This document shows positions 34,101 through 64,000 of a DNA stretch of 64,000 nt, in pieces. The first letter of the stretch is position 1. Each line of letters begins with the position of its first letter. The stretch comes from Glandiceps talaboti (taxonomy: Eukaryota > Hemichordata > Enteropneusta > Spengelidae): assembly GCF_964340395.1 (NCBI RefSeq), contig NC_135568.1, positions 5,069,579 through 5,133,578 on the forward strand, written 5' to 3'. The notes under the pieces are model-generated. The model ran no database searches. It saw only the letters and a list, made by a program, of their open reading frames with translations, and had not been told where the DNA came from. Made by a program: the position numbers and the translations under genes.

Positions 34101-37082
34101 AATCTTTCTTCGTGGACACTAGAGACATCTTGCTATATGCCGGGCGACAGCAAATTTTATCAAGCATTTGACAATGTGTTGGTAACAGTGATATAAATAT
34201 TGTCAGGTATTCCGGTCATGCTTTAACACTGTTCTAGCCAGACAAAGATAACGAGCAAGAGAACATAATGGACTTGACCCATATCTGCTTCGATTGGAGG
34301 ACTGACATGGCGGCTGTCACCTTGACATTCAGTTAATGGATACTAGCACATATCTTAAACAACAGGGTCAACATAACACCATAGTTTGATGGTTCCTTCA
34401 GTTAAATTAGTTAAATAAAGCAATTTTACGCATCTATGTCTTTTACAGTATAAACTTTAATTCGTCAGGATATATTATAAGCTAGGTCTAAATAATTGTT
34501 AGGATCCGGTTACCCGACCCCACCTAGTTTTTCATGCCGACCATAAACTTTTTTAACGTATTAATAAAATCGCGAATATTGTGAAGTCTAGAAGACATAA
34601 TGGATGCGGAAACTGACATCAACTTAAAAAGACAATATAAAACTGTTCCTCTAATCTGCCTGTACATCTGATGGGAAGAAACCAATAACACAGAGACCAT
34701 ATAGAAAACAACGGAAAACGTAACTACCTGAACTAGATACTCACATATGGAAAAAATATATATAATAAAAAAAATATTTTAAAAATCTACCTAACCCACC
34801 TATTCTAAAATTGAGCCTATTCAGAACCACACAATGTTTTTTGTTAGGCTCTATAATTCGTCAGGATAAATAAATAACTATGTCTTTTACAGTATAAACT
34901 ATAATTCGTTCTTCTGACGCCAAAGGGCATCAGCAGAGTATGCAGGTATCATAAATCCAGCTATGGTGTTACGGGTACGGTTATTGGTCAACCAACCATT
35001 AGTCTTACAGTTTCTTTCCTGTTTTGTGTGTCTACTGTATTAAAGTCACATACATGTCTCTGTCAAAATGTCAATGTATGTTACGCAGATCTTTTCGATC
35101 AGTAATCCGTGACCGCTAGGCTGAAGTCAGTGACTTAATGCCGTATGCTAAGTTTCGCTTCGGTGCATCTACATCTGCAGTGAATACCTGTGTATACTCA
35201 AGAACAGCAAGGTATTTTCTAGATTTAAAGGCACTTCTTGTTTTTCATATATTCACCTATCTTCAGGCGGTAAAAAGTCATTAAGACTTTGCGCGACAAT
35301 CATTTGTCATGGTCCGAAACCTCATTTTCTTATGACTATAGTCCCTAGATGTAAATCCTTCTTCAAAAGTCGATAGCGTATGCACAAGTTTACTGCTTTT
35401 CAAACTATATTGTTTACTCACCAGATCACCTTAAAACTGACTAGCAGCAAAAAAGAAGGAAATAGGATGGTCTGAATGAAATTAAATTTCAAGGATTCAG
35501 TAAATTTAATCCTGTTCACATCATAGGGTTAGCAATAACAATACGCTTTTGCCCTGTCCACATATGTTAGCACTAAGATATATAACATACATTGAAGCTC
35601 TGAACTACAATTGCAACGTTAGCAGCAAATATATTGTAACCAAACATATAAAGGAGAGCCAATCTCTCTGTTATTTCAAAACTACAACTATTTTACTACA
35701 TGGCAAGCTTTCATCCCGCAAGACTTACATAGAATAAATAAGACCGTTGTCATGGATACAGAATACGTAATCAGATTGACAGATATAGATAGATCTAGTT
35801 GTTCAATTTTAAAAATATTATTCATCATCTCTGGGGTTTGACCTAGCATCGAAATTTGATAGATGATGTTAGATGGTCGTATTCATAGTATGTGAGCAAC
35901 AATGCATCATTCAATCATTAGTGCGTGTTTTGAAACATGGAGTTTATGAATATTTAACTGTCACGACACTGAATGAGTAGAGATGGAGTTTGGAGCGTCG
36001 GCTACTTTAAGTATATCAATGATTTCAGTTGGTGTACAGATACCACAGTATGAACAGAGGTTAAAAACCGGTCAAATTGACAAAGTACCAGCATACTTAA
36101 TTTATAAAACATTTCTACTTTTTTATGATTCTAGGGATACTGGTGAATAGTCCACGATAAAAATAGTTGTGTGTGGGCAATTAATCACACGTTGCTACGT
36201 CGGTACTTAGAGGAACCCATTGGAGCTTAATTTCCTCTTCTCCAATTAGTTTGGTATTATGTATTCCTCACACATCCCTCTACTTTGAATCGAAATTAAT
36301 TGTTTAGTCGTTCCTTCAATCGATGGTCTCAATAGAAAGACTGAACTTAAAGGAAGATGCGAAAGCCAACTTTACCAGTAACTTAAGTATCAGATTTGAA
36401 AACAACAAATTCATGACTGTAGAGTTGTCGCTATAAATCAATATAACATCACCTTGTTATTTCAGTACTGTCGTATCGTTTTCTAAGACAAGTGTTATTT
36501 GAAAAGTTTCTAAAACCACTGCTTGGAGCTATGATTAGAAACAATAACATTGCATGCATGTTATTGATTGTACGAAGATTCACTGTATGCTCTGACAATT
36601 GTCATTAAACTTCAATAGATGTGTGTACAGCTATCTATTGACGCGTTAACGATCCAAACCACAAATAATGTACATGCAAAGCTTTATAAATGTATGTGTA
36701 GGTTTAATTAGAGTCTTGCTATCATATAATTATACAGATATTCCATCTAACTGTTCATTGTATCAACTAAATAACTTTTACGTCTCAATTAAGAAACCAC
36801 TCCAGATTGCACACCCCACTGTGTTTTACATATTATACAGATAAAAGGTTCCTAGCGAACAATCGCTTCCTGATTACCCTGGTAAAATACACTGCATTTG
36901 GTTTTAAAGTGAAATGATAGCAAGTCAATATTTGTCATGCTTTTAAATGAAATTTGTTTGACAATTACAAATACTCTAAATGGGTAGTAATTAGTCTTCA
37001 AATTGGAAAGAAAATCGATTTGAAAATCTATATTTTTAACTTAAAAATAAAAAGGGATAGTATATGAATTGGCTTGCTAACC

Positions 37083-37270
37083 TTAAAGTTGCACAAACTG
37101 AGTTTATAAGCTTTACTGCCCATGGGTGGCTTACAAAAATACTTACTGTTACATAAATCAACAGTTGAAACTAACTTAGTATAATGTTAGTGTCGATACA
37201 ATTGATAGTATGATAGGTGTTTCGTGGGCATTTCAATGAATATACTACACTTTGTCGTGAAAGCCAACAG
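37083..37270 (+). mobile_element. Fragment related to the fold-back element at 46031
   Basis: Shares CACAAACTGAGTTTATAAG, then CAATTGATAGTATGATAGG and an ACACTTTGTCGT-like end in the same order as 46031-46180. Only the left part is present. Confidence 0.5.
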
Positions 37271-38211
37271 GAAAAGGAAAATTAAGTATGTTTCAGTAAG
37301 TAGAATACACAGAAATCCTTTAATACAAATTAAATAATTGTAATTTTTTCCTTCGTTTTGAGAGACATCTAGTCTAAGCGTACATTTTGTATAGGAAATA
37401 ATAATAAAGTTTCGATTTTAAAGAAATAAATATTAATATGCACAGACTAATTTAATTTGCTGAGTACTCTTTTGTATAAATAAAATGATAGTCGATTTCA
37501 ATTTCAGGTGCGTTTTTCAATAATTACACATTTTAAATGGACTTTAAAATACCAATTACGTAATTGTTTGTTTTCGGGCTCTTTAAAACCTATGACGTCA
37601 TCAAGGTAAATATAACGCCACGAAATATTAATTGATAAAGAACCATTTAAGTAGATGACGGTTTGTTAACATTTCATTAATTATACTTTTTGTATGTTCA
37701 AACATTTTCAAAAGTTAAAACCAATACAAACAATACAAACTATACAAACCAAGTGGTTGCTGTTAATTTCCAAATTTGTACATCTAAACTTTGAACTTTG
37801 AACTTTGGGTGTTAAAGATGGTTTGTAAGCTTTTATAGTAATTACGAAATTATCTGATTGTTCCCCTCTCAGGGTTGAATGGTACCGATAGTAAACACTT
37901 TTATCGATCAGGATACAACTCTGTGGATTATGCAACTCTATCGTTTGCTTGAAATAACATCGTTATTTTGCAAAAATAGCATGGCACAGTTATCTAATTA
38001 ATTATTCATGGGATCAATTCCTTATCTCTCAGCTTATCTCATACAATGCGACTGGTAGGGCTACTTATCACCTAAAGTAAACAGACAAGAATCAAACATG
38101 TCATCATAAACTCTGGACATTCATCATATCTTGAAACATCCAATTCTATCAAGATAAGAATAATGTTCGAAATCTTTTTATGTATCAATTGCCAATTGTA
38201 ATCTGAAGTGA

Positions 38212-38525
38212 GCATGCGCAGATAGTACTCTGGGATCATTTGTTGCGGTAATGTCTAATCTGCTTTGATCTGAAGGATAGCCCTCCCGCAAGGGTATGGT
38301 TAATCAAGATTATTTGGGGTTGCCAACAACGTGACAGAGGGCTCACAACATTAATTGATTCATGTATGTTTATGGCGTGATAAATTCCTCGCAATGCACT
38401 GTTCAAGATCTTTCAAGATGGCGGCTTTGCAAGTTGCCTGGCAGGCTTTGGAAAATAGATCTACTTTTGAAGCCCCGACAAATCCATTGACACTATATGC
38501 CGATGAAAGGTGCAGAATGTTGTAA
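38212..38525 (+). promoter_or_regulatory. Promoter-like stretch with NRF1- and YY1-type motifs and a 35-codon ORF
   Basis: GCATGCGCA (38212-38220) matches the NRF1 core, and AAGATGGCGGC (38415-38425) is the YY1 consensus that overlaps start codons of many housekeeping genes. The ATG inside it (38418) opens MAALQVAWQALENRSTFEAP, then TNPLTLYADERCRML and TAA at 38523. A weak donor (AAAG/GTGCAG) sits near the end, so this could be a first exon, or the 5' relic of a copied gene. No downstream exon was found. Product not recognised. Confidence 0.35.
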
Positions 38526-39557
38526 TTTATACAATACGCGTCAAGTTCACGAATTCGAACACAAAATATAGTATTATACCCAGGTCGTTCAAGTCACCAC
38601 AACGCGTGTCTACGTCATTGGTTTTGCGGTATCAGAATATGAGAACATTCAGAATCGCCATTATATCCCCCTCCCCAATCAAGCTTATACTTATATTATC
38701 ATATTATTCTTCAATACTTTTATTTTCATCCATCCCGAAAACACTTGTGACGTAAGGTCACTGCTATTTTTCGACCCATAGTGGCAAGGCCCCTTATCTT
38801 ATCATTTCTATTCTTTTCGGCTGACTCATGGTTTGAGTCTGACAGAAGCAAAATAGTCAGTGAAGCATACTATCTAAATATCTGTGGATTCGTCAATTTA
38901 GAATTGTATACATTATGTTACCTATGCAGACTTGTTCGTCTTAAAAGGTTTTATCCGACGAGAGATAACAATGTACAGTTAATTGTAATGGTTATACTTA
39001 ATATGAACAAAATGTTCGCATGTCCATTTATGTGTCTGTGAGTTTATGAACATTTTTGGAACTCTACTGACATTGATTGTATTATTGACATTCGATTGCG
39101 AAATAGTCATAAAAAATAAAACACACTGAACTTCGACTGACCTTAGGGCAATTGACAAAATGACACAGTTGAACGGACAAGAAGTGCAAGTCAGCAAAAA
39201 GACAGCAAACTAGTAAATATAGCAGCATTAAGATATGAAAGGGAAAAGTAAATCCTTTAAAAGCTTGTAGTTACAGATAAAACTAATTTACTACTCAGTC
39301 ACCCAGCATATTTTAATAGAGTATTAATACATAAGGTCATCTTAAATAGCAAAATAATGTCATTCTCATGTACTTTGGGTTTTAACACGAGGAAGCTTAA
39401 AATCCAAGTCCAATTCACCAATGTCCCATTACCATTTGCCATGACCTCATCAGCACAGAAGAAACTATATTGTAGAGCGGGAATACTTAGTCGTCTGAGA
39501 AACTTCAGATTTTCATTGTGGTTTACCTTACAAAGCCTTATTATTTTCTCTCTATAG

Positions 39558-58233
<18,676 letters not shown>

Positions 58234-59780
58234 GCCAACAGTTAAAGTGAGAAGATAACAGTATTGTTCTCAGGTGCAATAGTATCGATTATGTGGACAA
58301 TTATATCATTGATAGAGGAGCATTGTAATGTATCTAGGATGACGTCATCAATATAAAATGACGTCACATGCAATAACAGTATTATGTTATTTAACAAATA
58401 TCGGACAATGTCAATAATTACAGATTTGTTCATTAAATTCAACTTACCCCACTATTGTATTACCTCAGTCTGCACGGCAGTATCCATGGAAACGGTATGT
58501 AGGATTTGAATACGATGCTGTAACCTTCAAGTTAGCCACGTGCTGGCATTGTTCATAAGACAAATAAGACCAGAAGTCCAGATTCCAAGCCAAACTGTCA
58601 TGTCTATAGTTATCGTGAAAAGCGTGACTTCGTCGCTAAACAATTGCAGCCATGGTTACTATGGTATAATCACATGTCCAGTATATAGCCTAGAATTGTC
58701 AAAGTTATTTCCATGGTGCTATTTATCGCTTGACAAAGTCCGTGATTTCTTCAGTAAGAGGTGAACAGTAACAGGTGCTGACACGAGACAACAATAATGA
58801 GAACTGGGACAATACAGACTCTCTTACAACGATTCCATATCGTACATACCGACGTTCTATCAATCATAGTGAATGATACAGGCTAAAGCTCTCAAATGCT
58901 TATGAGTGTAAATTTGCAAATTTAGCCTCTAGACTTTTGATCTTAAGTTTTTGCGCGCGAACCCGTGTACGCGAAATCTACTATTGAATATCCCATCATC
59001 GAAGATGCTACTCATAATATAACAGCAAATGATTCTGTCAGGTGCATGGTGACTGGTGACCTTTGACCTGGCAGCTGCACTCTAATTATCTGCGGAGATT
59101 ATGCAATATCATGACATTCAAAGACGATTATCCATTATTATTAAATGTATAGATACCATGGCAACTTAACATGCGAAAGAACATTTGAAAATACCCAATC
59201 TAACACCACTGTTTGATATATGTGTGTCGACTTCTATCTGATGGAAAGACCCGGGGAGAGACGTTGACAACTACTATCACGACAGGGCGGCATGAATGAG
59301 ATAGGAGAACGTAGTTTCTCTTTCCACCATTTATTTAGTTTCTCGGACATCAAAATTATAGTCATAACGGGCATTATACTGTAGTTTACATTTTTTTACC
59401 ATTTTTTATCTAAACTTGCTTCGTAATCTGCCCATAGTAGTGTATATTTTGTGAATATAATTTGTTTGTTTGTTTGTTTGTTTGTTTGTTTGTTTGTTTG
59501 TTTGTTTGTGTGCTTTTGTTTTCAACAGTTGATGCGGATATTTTTAAGTAGATTGCGTTTCAAGTCAGGATGGTATAACTTTGAAAATGTGTTTATTTAT
59601 CTATTTAATATTTATCAATTCATTGTTACAATTTTGACAGGAGAAAATAAAACCCGGTGATTTAAGAAAACGTACTGTACATTTGTCGCCTCTTCAACAT
59701 ACAGAAATACTGAGAAAGCCGTGGAAAGAATGGGACGTATTATTTATGGTCTACATTTTCACGATTCCAGTGAAATAAAG
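58234..59780 (+). terminator. Receptor 3' region with candidate poly(A) signals
   Basis: Two AATAAA sites, 59646-59651 and 59774-59779, follow the receptor stop by about 1.4-1.5 kb. The region also has two CRE palindromes 19 bases apart (58340 and 58359) and a (TTTG)n run. Which signal is used cannot be told. Confidence 0.35.
59460..59508 (+). repeat. (TTTG)n microsatellite
   Basis: About 12 units. Confidence 0.9.
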
Positions 59781-60153
59781 CCACCTGTTGTGGAAAAATG
59801 AATGTTTCTTTCTATTTTAATATCGCCCCGTTCATTATTATCACATAAAGGGCATTACTGAACACGTCGTGCATGCATGCAATTACTACACTTTGAAATG
59901 ATGCCAACTAAGATAAAACAAAATATAAATACGTACTCGTTGTAACCTAGTACACAAATGAAAACAGAGCATATATGTAGTTCTTTGTTGTAGTTACAGT
60001 TGCTAGGTATGACGTTTCTAAGTGTTCAAGTCGAAAGATGAAAGAAGCAGCTGACAAGCAACATGTATATATCGGAAAAGTTCCGAAATTATCAAATATC
60101 AAAATACAATTCAAAGAACAATCATGTACACTTTCACATAGACCAACGCTCAC

Positions 60154-60678
60154 CAAAATACAAGTTGAAAGCTTTCTTTTCTTGGTAGTGCACGTGTAAC
60201 TTGGGTCATTAAAGCTATGTTTTAATTTCATTCTGCAAACATCATAAATGCAGTCTGTTTTCTTTACACTACATTTCTTATTCAAAAATGCTTGCAGATC
60301 CTCTGGCCAATCAAAAGCATAGTTATACCTTGGGGTCCCCCCCCCCACAATGTTTACTGAAAGTACACTCAATTCCTCGGTGGATGTTTTATCACAAGCT
60401 TTTGTCCTGGCACCACCTTTTCATGCAAAATGCACTGTCATTTTACCACTTCCCGCAATATAGTTTCATCACACGTACAGTCTTTCCCCATTGATATACA
60501 AATTGAACTTATTACTTGGAACTAATAAACATGATTCAATCATACCTATAATGTGGTTTACATTATGGTAGATTAAAGCTTTACCTGTAAAATGACTATC
60601 ACCAATGGCAATTGTGTGGTGTGTAGGACATCCAAAGAATACAAGGACTGAGGAGATTGCTAGAAGGCACAGATGCAA
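60154..60678 (-). CDS. Possible secreted-protein gene fragment, two exons, minus strand
   Basis: Exon a (60585-60678) follows AATATAG and reads LHLCLLAISSVLVFFGC, then PTHHTIAIGDSHFT, ending G/GTAAAG (phase 1). Exon b (60154-60356) follows CTTTCAG and reads VNIVGGGTPRYNYAFDWPED, then LQAFLNKKCSVKKTDCIYDV, CRMKLKHSFNDPSYTCTTKK and RKLSTCIL, ending TTG/GTGAGC. The phases of the two exons agree. The product would be a signal-like segment plus a Cys-rich region. There is no ATG in exon a (an upstream exon is needed) and no terminal exon found. Exon b contains ten G in a row. Family not recognised; could also be a relic. Confidence 0.35.
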
Positions 60679-60790
60679 CTATATTCTGATCTTATGTAAA
60701 ATTGATATGGTTTGTTTTCAATTGTCTCTTTCCGGGTTCTCCAACTTTCAACATTGGCGTTTTTAAAAAAAAATATTATCAATACTTGCA

Positions 60791-61570
60791 TCAAAGTAGA
60801 CAAGAAAGGAATAGCAAGTAGTACAATGACACAGGCTGCGATATTCTTCTGATTTTGTGTGATGTAATGTGAATTATTACTTTTTGTTTCATGTTTCCTG
60901 TTTTTCCATGTTCGAAGTGTGGCAATATATTGCCACCCCTTCTCTGAGAACTGTGAAGTAAGGTAAACCCCTCTATTTTTTGTAGGTAAAAAGAAACTAA
61001 ATGAGGACAGTACAGAGAATGAAAGATTATTAAAGCAGAAGTGATGTAATTAAAAATTGAAAACAGTAGTACAACCTCTTCCACAACAAAACCATTACCA
61101 GAGAATACATCAGGAAAACCAATCAAGCAACAACCCAGAACAGATACAAGAACGAACTTATAAACCAAGTCATTTGAATTTAAACTATAAGAATAATCAT
61201 TCAAATTGGAGCGTTGCACAGGCTTATACCTACCCTGTTGTGTAATTTCTGATGGATGCGGCTTTATAGGAAGGTAGAAAGAAGGGGACAAATAGCTATG
61301 TAACGAAAAGACTGTTATTTCTAAAACCTTTATAAAATAAAACATGGAAAGAACAAAACAAATAATAAAACGAAAATGAAAACAGCTGGTAAAATAAAAA
61401 CAAATTTTAAATAAAAAAAAACCCAACCCAACAACTACTCTACGGAGACCAGTTACACCACTGGAATGAGATAAATCATTACTTGTACCATCACAACGAG
61501 TCTGGTATTTCAACACTCTGTATAACTGATGTTCAAACACTGAAGCATGATCACAGAAAGAGAACAACAT
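60791..61570 (-). other. Long minus-strand open frame, unrecognised, doubtful
   Basis: 259 open codons with several Phe/Leu/Ile-rich stretches (FFLFKICFYFTSCFHF). The plus strand here is A-rich, so the hydrophobic frame is largely a composition effect. No family motif or splice context. Listed because it is the longest unexplained open frame in the right part. Confidence 0.12.
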
Positions 61571-61855
61571 GAAAAATCCTAATGTAAACAGGTCTCAAAA
61601 TATATTCTATTCTATCAACACTGAAAGCAAATAAAACTCTATATGAAGAAGGCTTTTCCCTCCGGCACTCGCTGTTCAATTAGTACGCGGTTACAGCATT
61701 GCTCCAGATCGGAGAGAGGCGACGACTTCAGTTGTAGATAAAACATAGAAAAAAGGCACGAACGACTGTCGACAGTCTAATGTACAGTACAGCTACAGTA
61801 GTCAGTCCTCCACACAAGTACGTGTACAACGATCTTGTAAACACTGAGCAAATCG

Positions 61856-62122
61856 GAACAACGGACATATTCACCAACCGTTGAAATTCAACGATATGCT
61901 ACGGAAGCCAACTTCACGCTTAATCTTTTGATCAGTGGGATTTCCCACGCAAATGCTGTTCACGGTGCCTCGAACACTGATTCCTATATCAATTTCTTCA
62001 ATGAATCAGCCAACACTGTGATGAGGAATGGTATGCCTGCACGTTGTTGTAATAGTTGACAACTGCCCGATACATCACAACAGAGGGGGTGAAATTTTGT
62101 CAGAATTCTTGGATGACATGAG
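61856..62122 (+). pseudogene. DDE-type transposase relic
   Basis: The first frame reads VEIQRYATEANFTLNLLISG, then ISHANAVHGASNTDSYINFF and NESANTVMRNGMPA. After a deletion and frame change at about 62040 it reads VVIVDNCPIHHNRGGEILSE then FLDDM. VDNCPIHH is the second catalytic Asp region of Tc1/mariner/IS630-like DDE transposases. The N-terminal DNA-binding part, the last acidic residue and intact ends are not seen; the copy is dead. Confidence 0.7.
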
Positions 62123-63441
62123 ACTGCAATGTGATGACTTTTTTGTTTGTTCCAAGAACGTTGTATGTGTCTGTGTATCAGTTAGGGTCAGATGATGATG
62201 TTGTTTTATATTTGTAGTGAGTGGTCTGTGGGAAGCCTGTTTCTTATTGATCTAAATTGTTCTTGGGGGAACATAAAGTATGTATGATACGCACAGTATT
62301 TCGGTGATCCTTTGAATTTTCAGCAGTAGATTTTTCCCTAACGACAGTTGTAGATGTAATTCAATTTACAAGTTTAAATGTAAATATGGTATACAGAAAA
62401 TTACTACAAACAAGTGAATAAATAACATTCAATTATAGATTAAAACAAATTGAGATATTACAACTGAACTTGGGGAATGTTTGTACAGCGTCACTGTTAA
62501 TTTATTCTAGCTTTTTCCCTCCAGAAGTCGACGACACATTTAGCACATATTTGGCAAGCTCCTTGTTAAATTTGTCGACCAGTTCTACGTGCGGTGTACT
62601 TTAGAAATATAATCGCTAAAAACGAAAAATAACAAATATCGCTAATCAAGTATAATATAGGTTTGCCGCCAACTATATTTGGGAAAACATGGACAGGTTG
62701 CAATAGATTTTTTAAAATCTAGCTTGAATGTATCTGTTTCTCACTGCAATCTGTCTTAGTTTACTTTTTTGAAGCTCAATTTAAAAAAGATTACTCAAAA
62801 CTTATTGGAGAAAAATATACCAAAAGAGAAGGAAATTACATTTATTGAAATATGATAACGAAATGCAACATTTGTTTGAAGTGATTGGAAAACAACTTGA
62901 GTAAATAGAGGAAATGGACATTGATCAGATGTAATAAGGAAATGTTGTTTGTTTTGAGATAGTTACCTCAGATGACACGATAAAAGTAATCCAGTGATGG
63001 TAGTACCAGCCAGTCTAAGGCCATCAGTCATTCGTAGGTATAATGACAGGTGAAGTTGCACGTAGCTAATAACGTCTTTGTCCTTCAATGACCCATACCG
63101 AACTAAGACGCCTTTGATTTTTTTCATGACATATCAGACAAAGACTTGCGCATAAGTGATTTATTCTTCCTGGGAGAATCAAGAAACAGCGACGAAAACG
63201 TTACGGAATTATTAGCTGACATATTTTTAATAGAAATATTCAGTTTGTACAATCGTGTTCGAATAACTGAGTACGTTTTCTTCTTCATCAAAAATGAATT
63301 TCAAAACGTGAACATAAACTTAAAGTAAGCTTGTTCTAAACTTATCTATAAAACTATGTGTATAGATGTCTAATGTGAGACTGTCACAACTGTTTGTATT
63401 TACAACGAAAATCAGAAACCCTGAAACAAAACACAGACTGC

Positions 63442-63703
63442 CTCGACAAAAATCTCATTAACGTTGCTCCATTCTATCGTCTGGCTGACAACAATCTCAT
63501 TAACATTGCTACATTATATCGTCTGGCTGACAAAAATCTCATTAACATTGCTACGTTCTATCGTCTGGCTGACAAAAATCTCATTAACGTTGCTACATTC
63601 TATCGTCTGGCTGACAAAAATCTAATTAACATTGCTACATTATATCGTCTGGCTAGACAAAAATCTTACCAACAGCGTTTTGTCAAATTGTCTGGAGTGA
63701 CAA
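63442..63703 (+). repeat. 42-base minisatellite, six units, open in frame
   Basis: Units start near 63442, 63485, 63527, 63569, 63611 and 63653 (last diverged). Consensus runs CTGACAAAAATCTCATTAAC then ATTGCTACATTCTATCGTCT and GG. As 42 is a multiple of 3, one frame reads a 14-residue repeat (LADKNLINIATFYR) without stops. Unit differences are few, so it is recent. Confidence 0.88.
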
Positions 63704-63847
63704 ACAGCTTTTACCGATACTGATGCATTTTCTTTGGGCGAGCTACGATCATCCTTGGACATCATCGCCAAATGTATATGTCCCTACCTGGTAAATGTAA
63801 GGTTGGCGCGTTCTGTGATATTTTTGAGACAATTAAGTTCTTGTTGT

Positions 63848-64000
63848 GCCAGACGATAACATGTGGAAATATTTATTAGATCTTTGTCAAGCCAGACGAG
63901 AGGGTTTCCAACATCAAAGAGATATTTTGTCTAGCCAGATAAAAGACTGCAGCAATGTTAGTGAGATTTTTGTCGAGCCAGGCAACATTTTGTTGAGTTT
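63848..64000 (-). repeat. Inverted 43-base relatives of the 42-base minisatellite
   Basis: Units at 63848, 63891, 63934 and 63977 (cut by the window end) begin GCCAGA and end TTTTTGTC, the complement of the GACAAAAA...TCTGGC of the array at 63442. They are more diverged than the first array. The two arrays face each other across 145 bases. Confidence 0.75.

Larger units (their letters stand above)
59781..63441 (+). other. Right flank between receptor gene and minisatellite
   Basis: Apart from the possible minus-strand exons and the transposase relic listed, this stretch shows only A/T-rich sequence with short open frames and no RNA gene. Confidence 0.45.

Overview
The window is about 64 kb of A/T-rich animal nuclear DNA. 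It carries spliced genes with GT-AG introns of 0.4-6 kb, a fibril-type collagen exon pattern (exons of 27, 72, 72 and 81 bases), a Cys-loop neurotransmitter receptor, dense tetranucleotide and dinucleotide microsatellites, fold-back elements and Penelope-like retroelements. This fits an invertebrate metazoan. I cannot name the phylum from sequence alone. There are no operons, ribosome binding sites or CRISPR arrays, and no convincing tRNA or rRNA.

Layout. 1-6190: gene-free flank with microsatellites and short repeats. 6201-26607: a plus-strand collagen-like secreted protein gene of 15 coding exons (10989-26104, 501 residues) with a possible TATA box and non-coding first exon near 6.2 kb. Its product is read as signal peptide, one von Willebrand factor C domain, a Pro-rich linker, 52 uninterrupted Gly-X-Y triplets, a collagen XV/XVIII-like trimerization domain, and a Cys-rich tail of the DUF4215 / Myxococcus disulfide-repeat type. 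26.6-39.5 kb: intergenic, with a near-perfect 142-base palindromic element, a (GA)100 tract, and a short ORF (38418) under NRF1- and YY1-like motifs.

39558-58233: a plus-strand alpha-type nicotinic acetylcholine receptor subunit gene of 6 coding exons (577 residues), with an intact Cys-loop, vicinal cysteines, four membrane segments and a cation-type pore. Its introns hold a 658-base fold-back element and many microsatellites. The last intron holds two 5'-truncated Penelope-like elements fused head to head. Each Penelope arm ends in an identical sequence that folds as a type I hammerhead ribozyme.

58.2-64 kb: the receptor's 3' end, a possible two-exon minus-strand secreted-protein gene fragment (60154-60678), a broken DDE transposase (about 61856-62122), and at the right edge a 42-base coding-phase minisatellite followed by an inverted array of 43-base related units running off the window.

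The two main genes are independent: one encodes an extracellular matrix or secreted trimer, the other a synaptic-type ion channel subunit. The strongest leads for something unusual are the hammerhead-bearing inverted Penelope pair inside a receptor intron, and the domain combination of the collagen.
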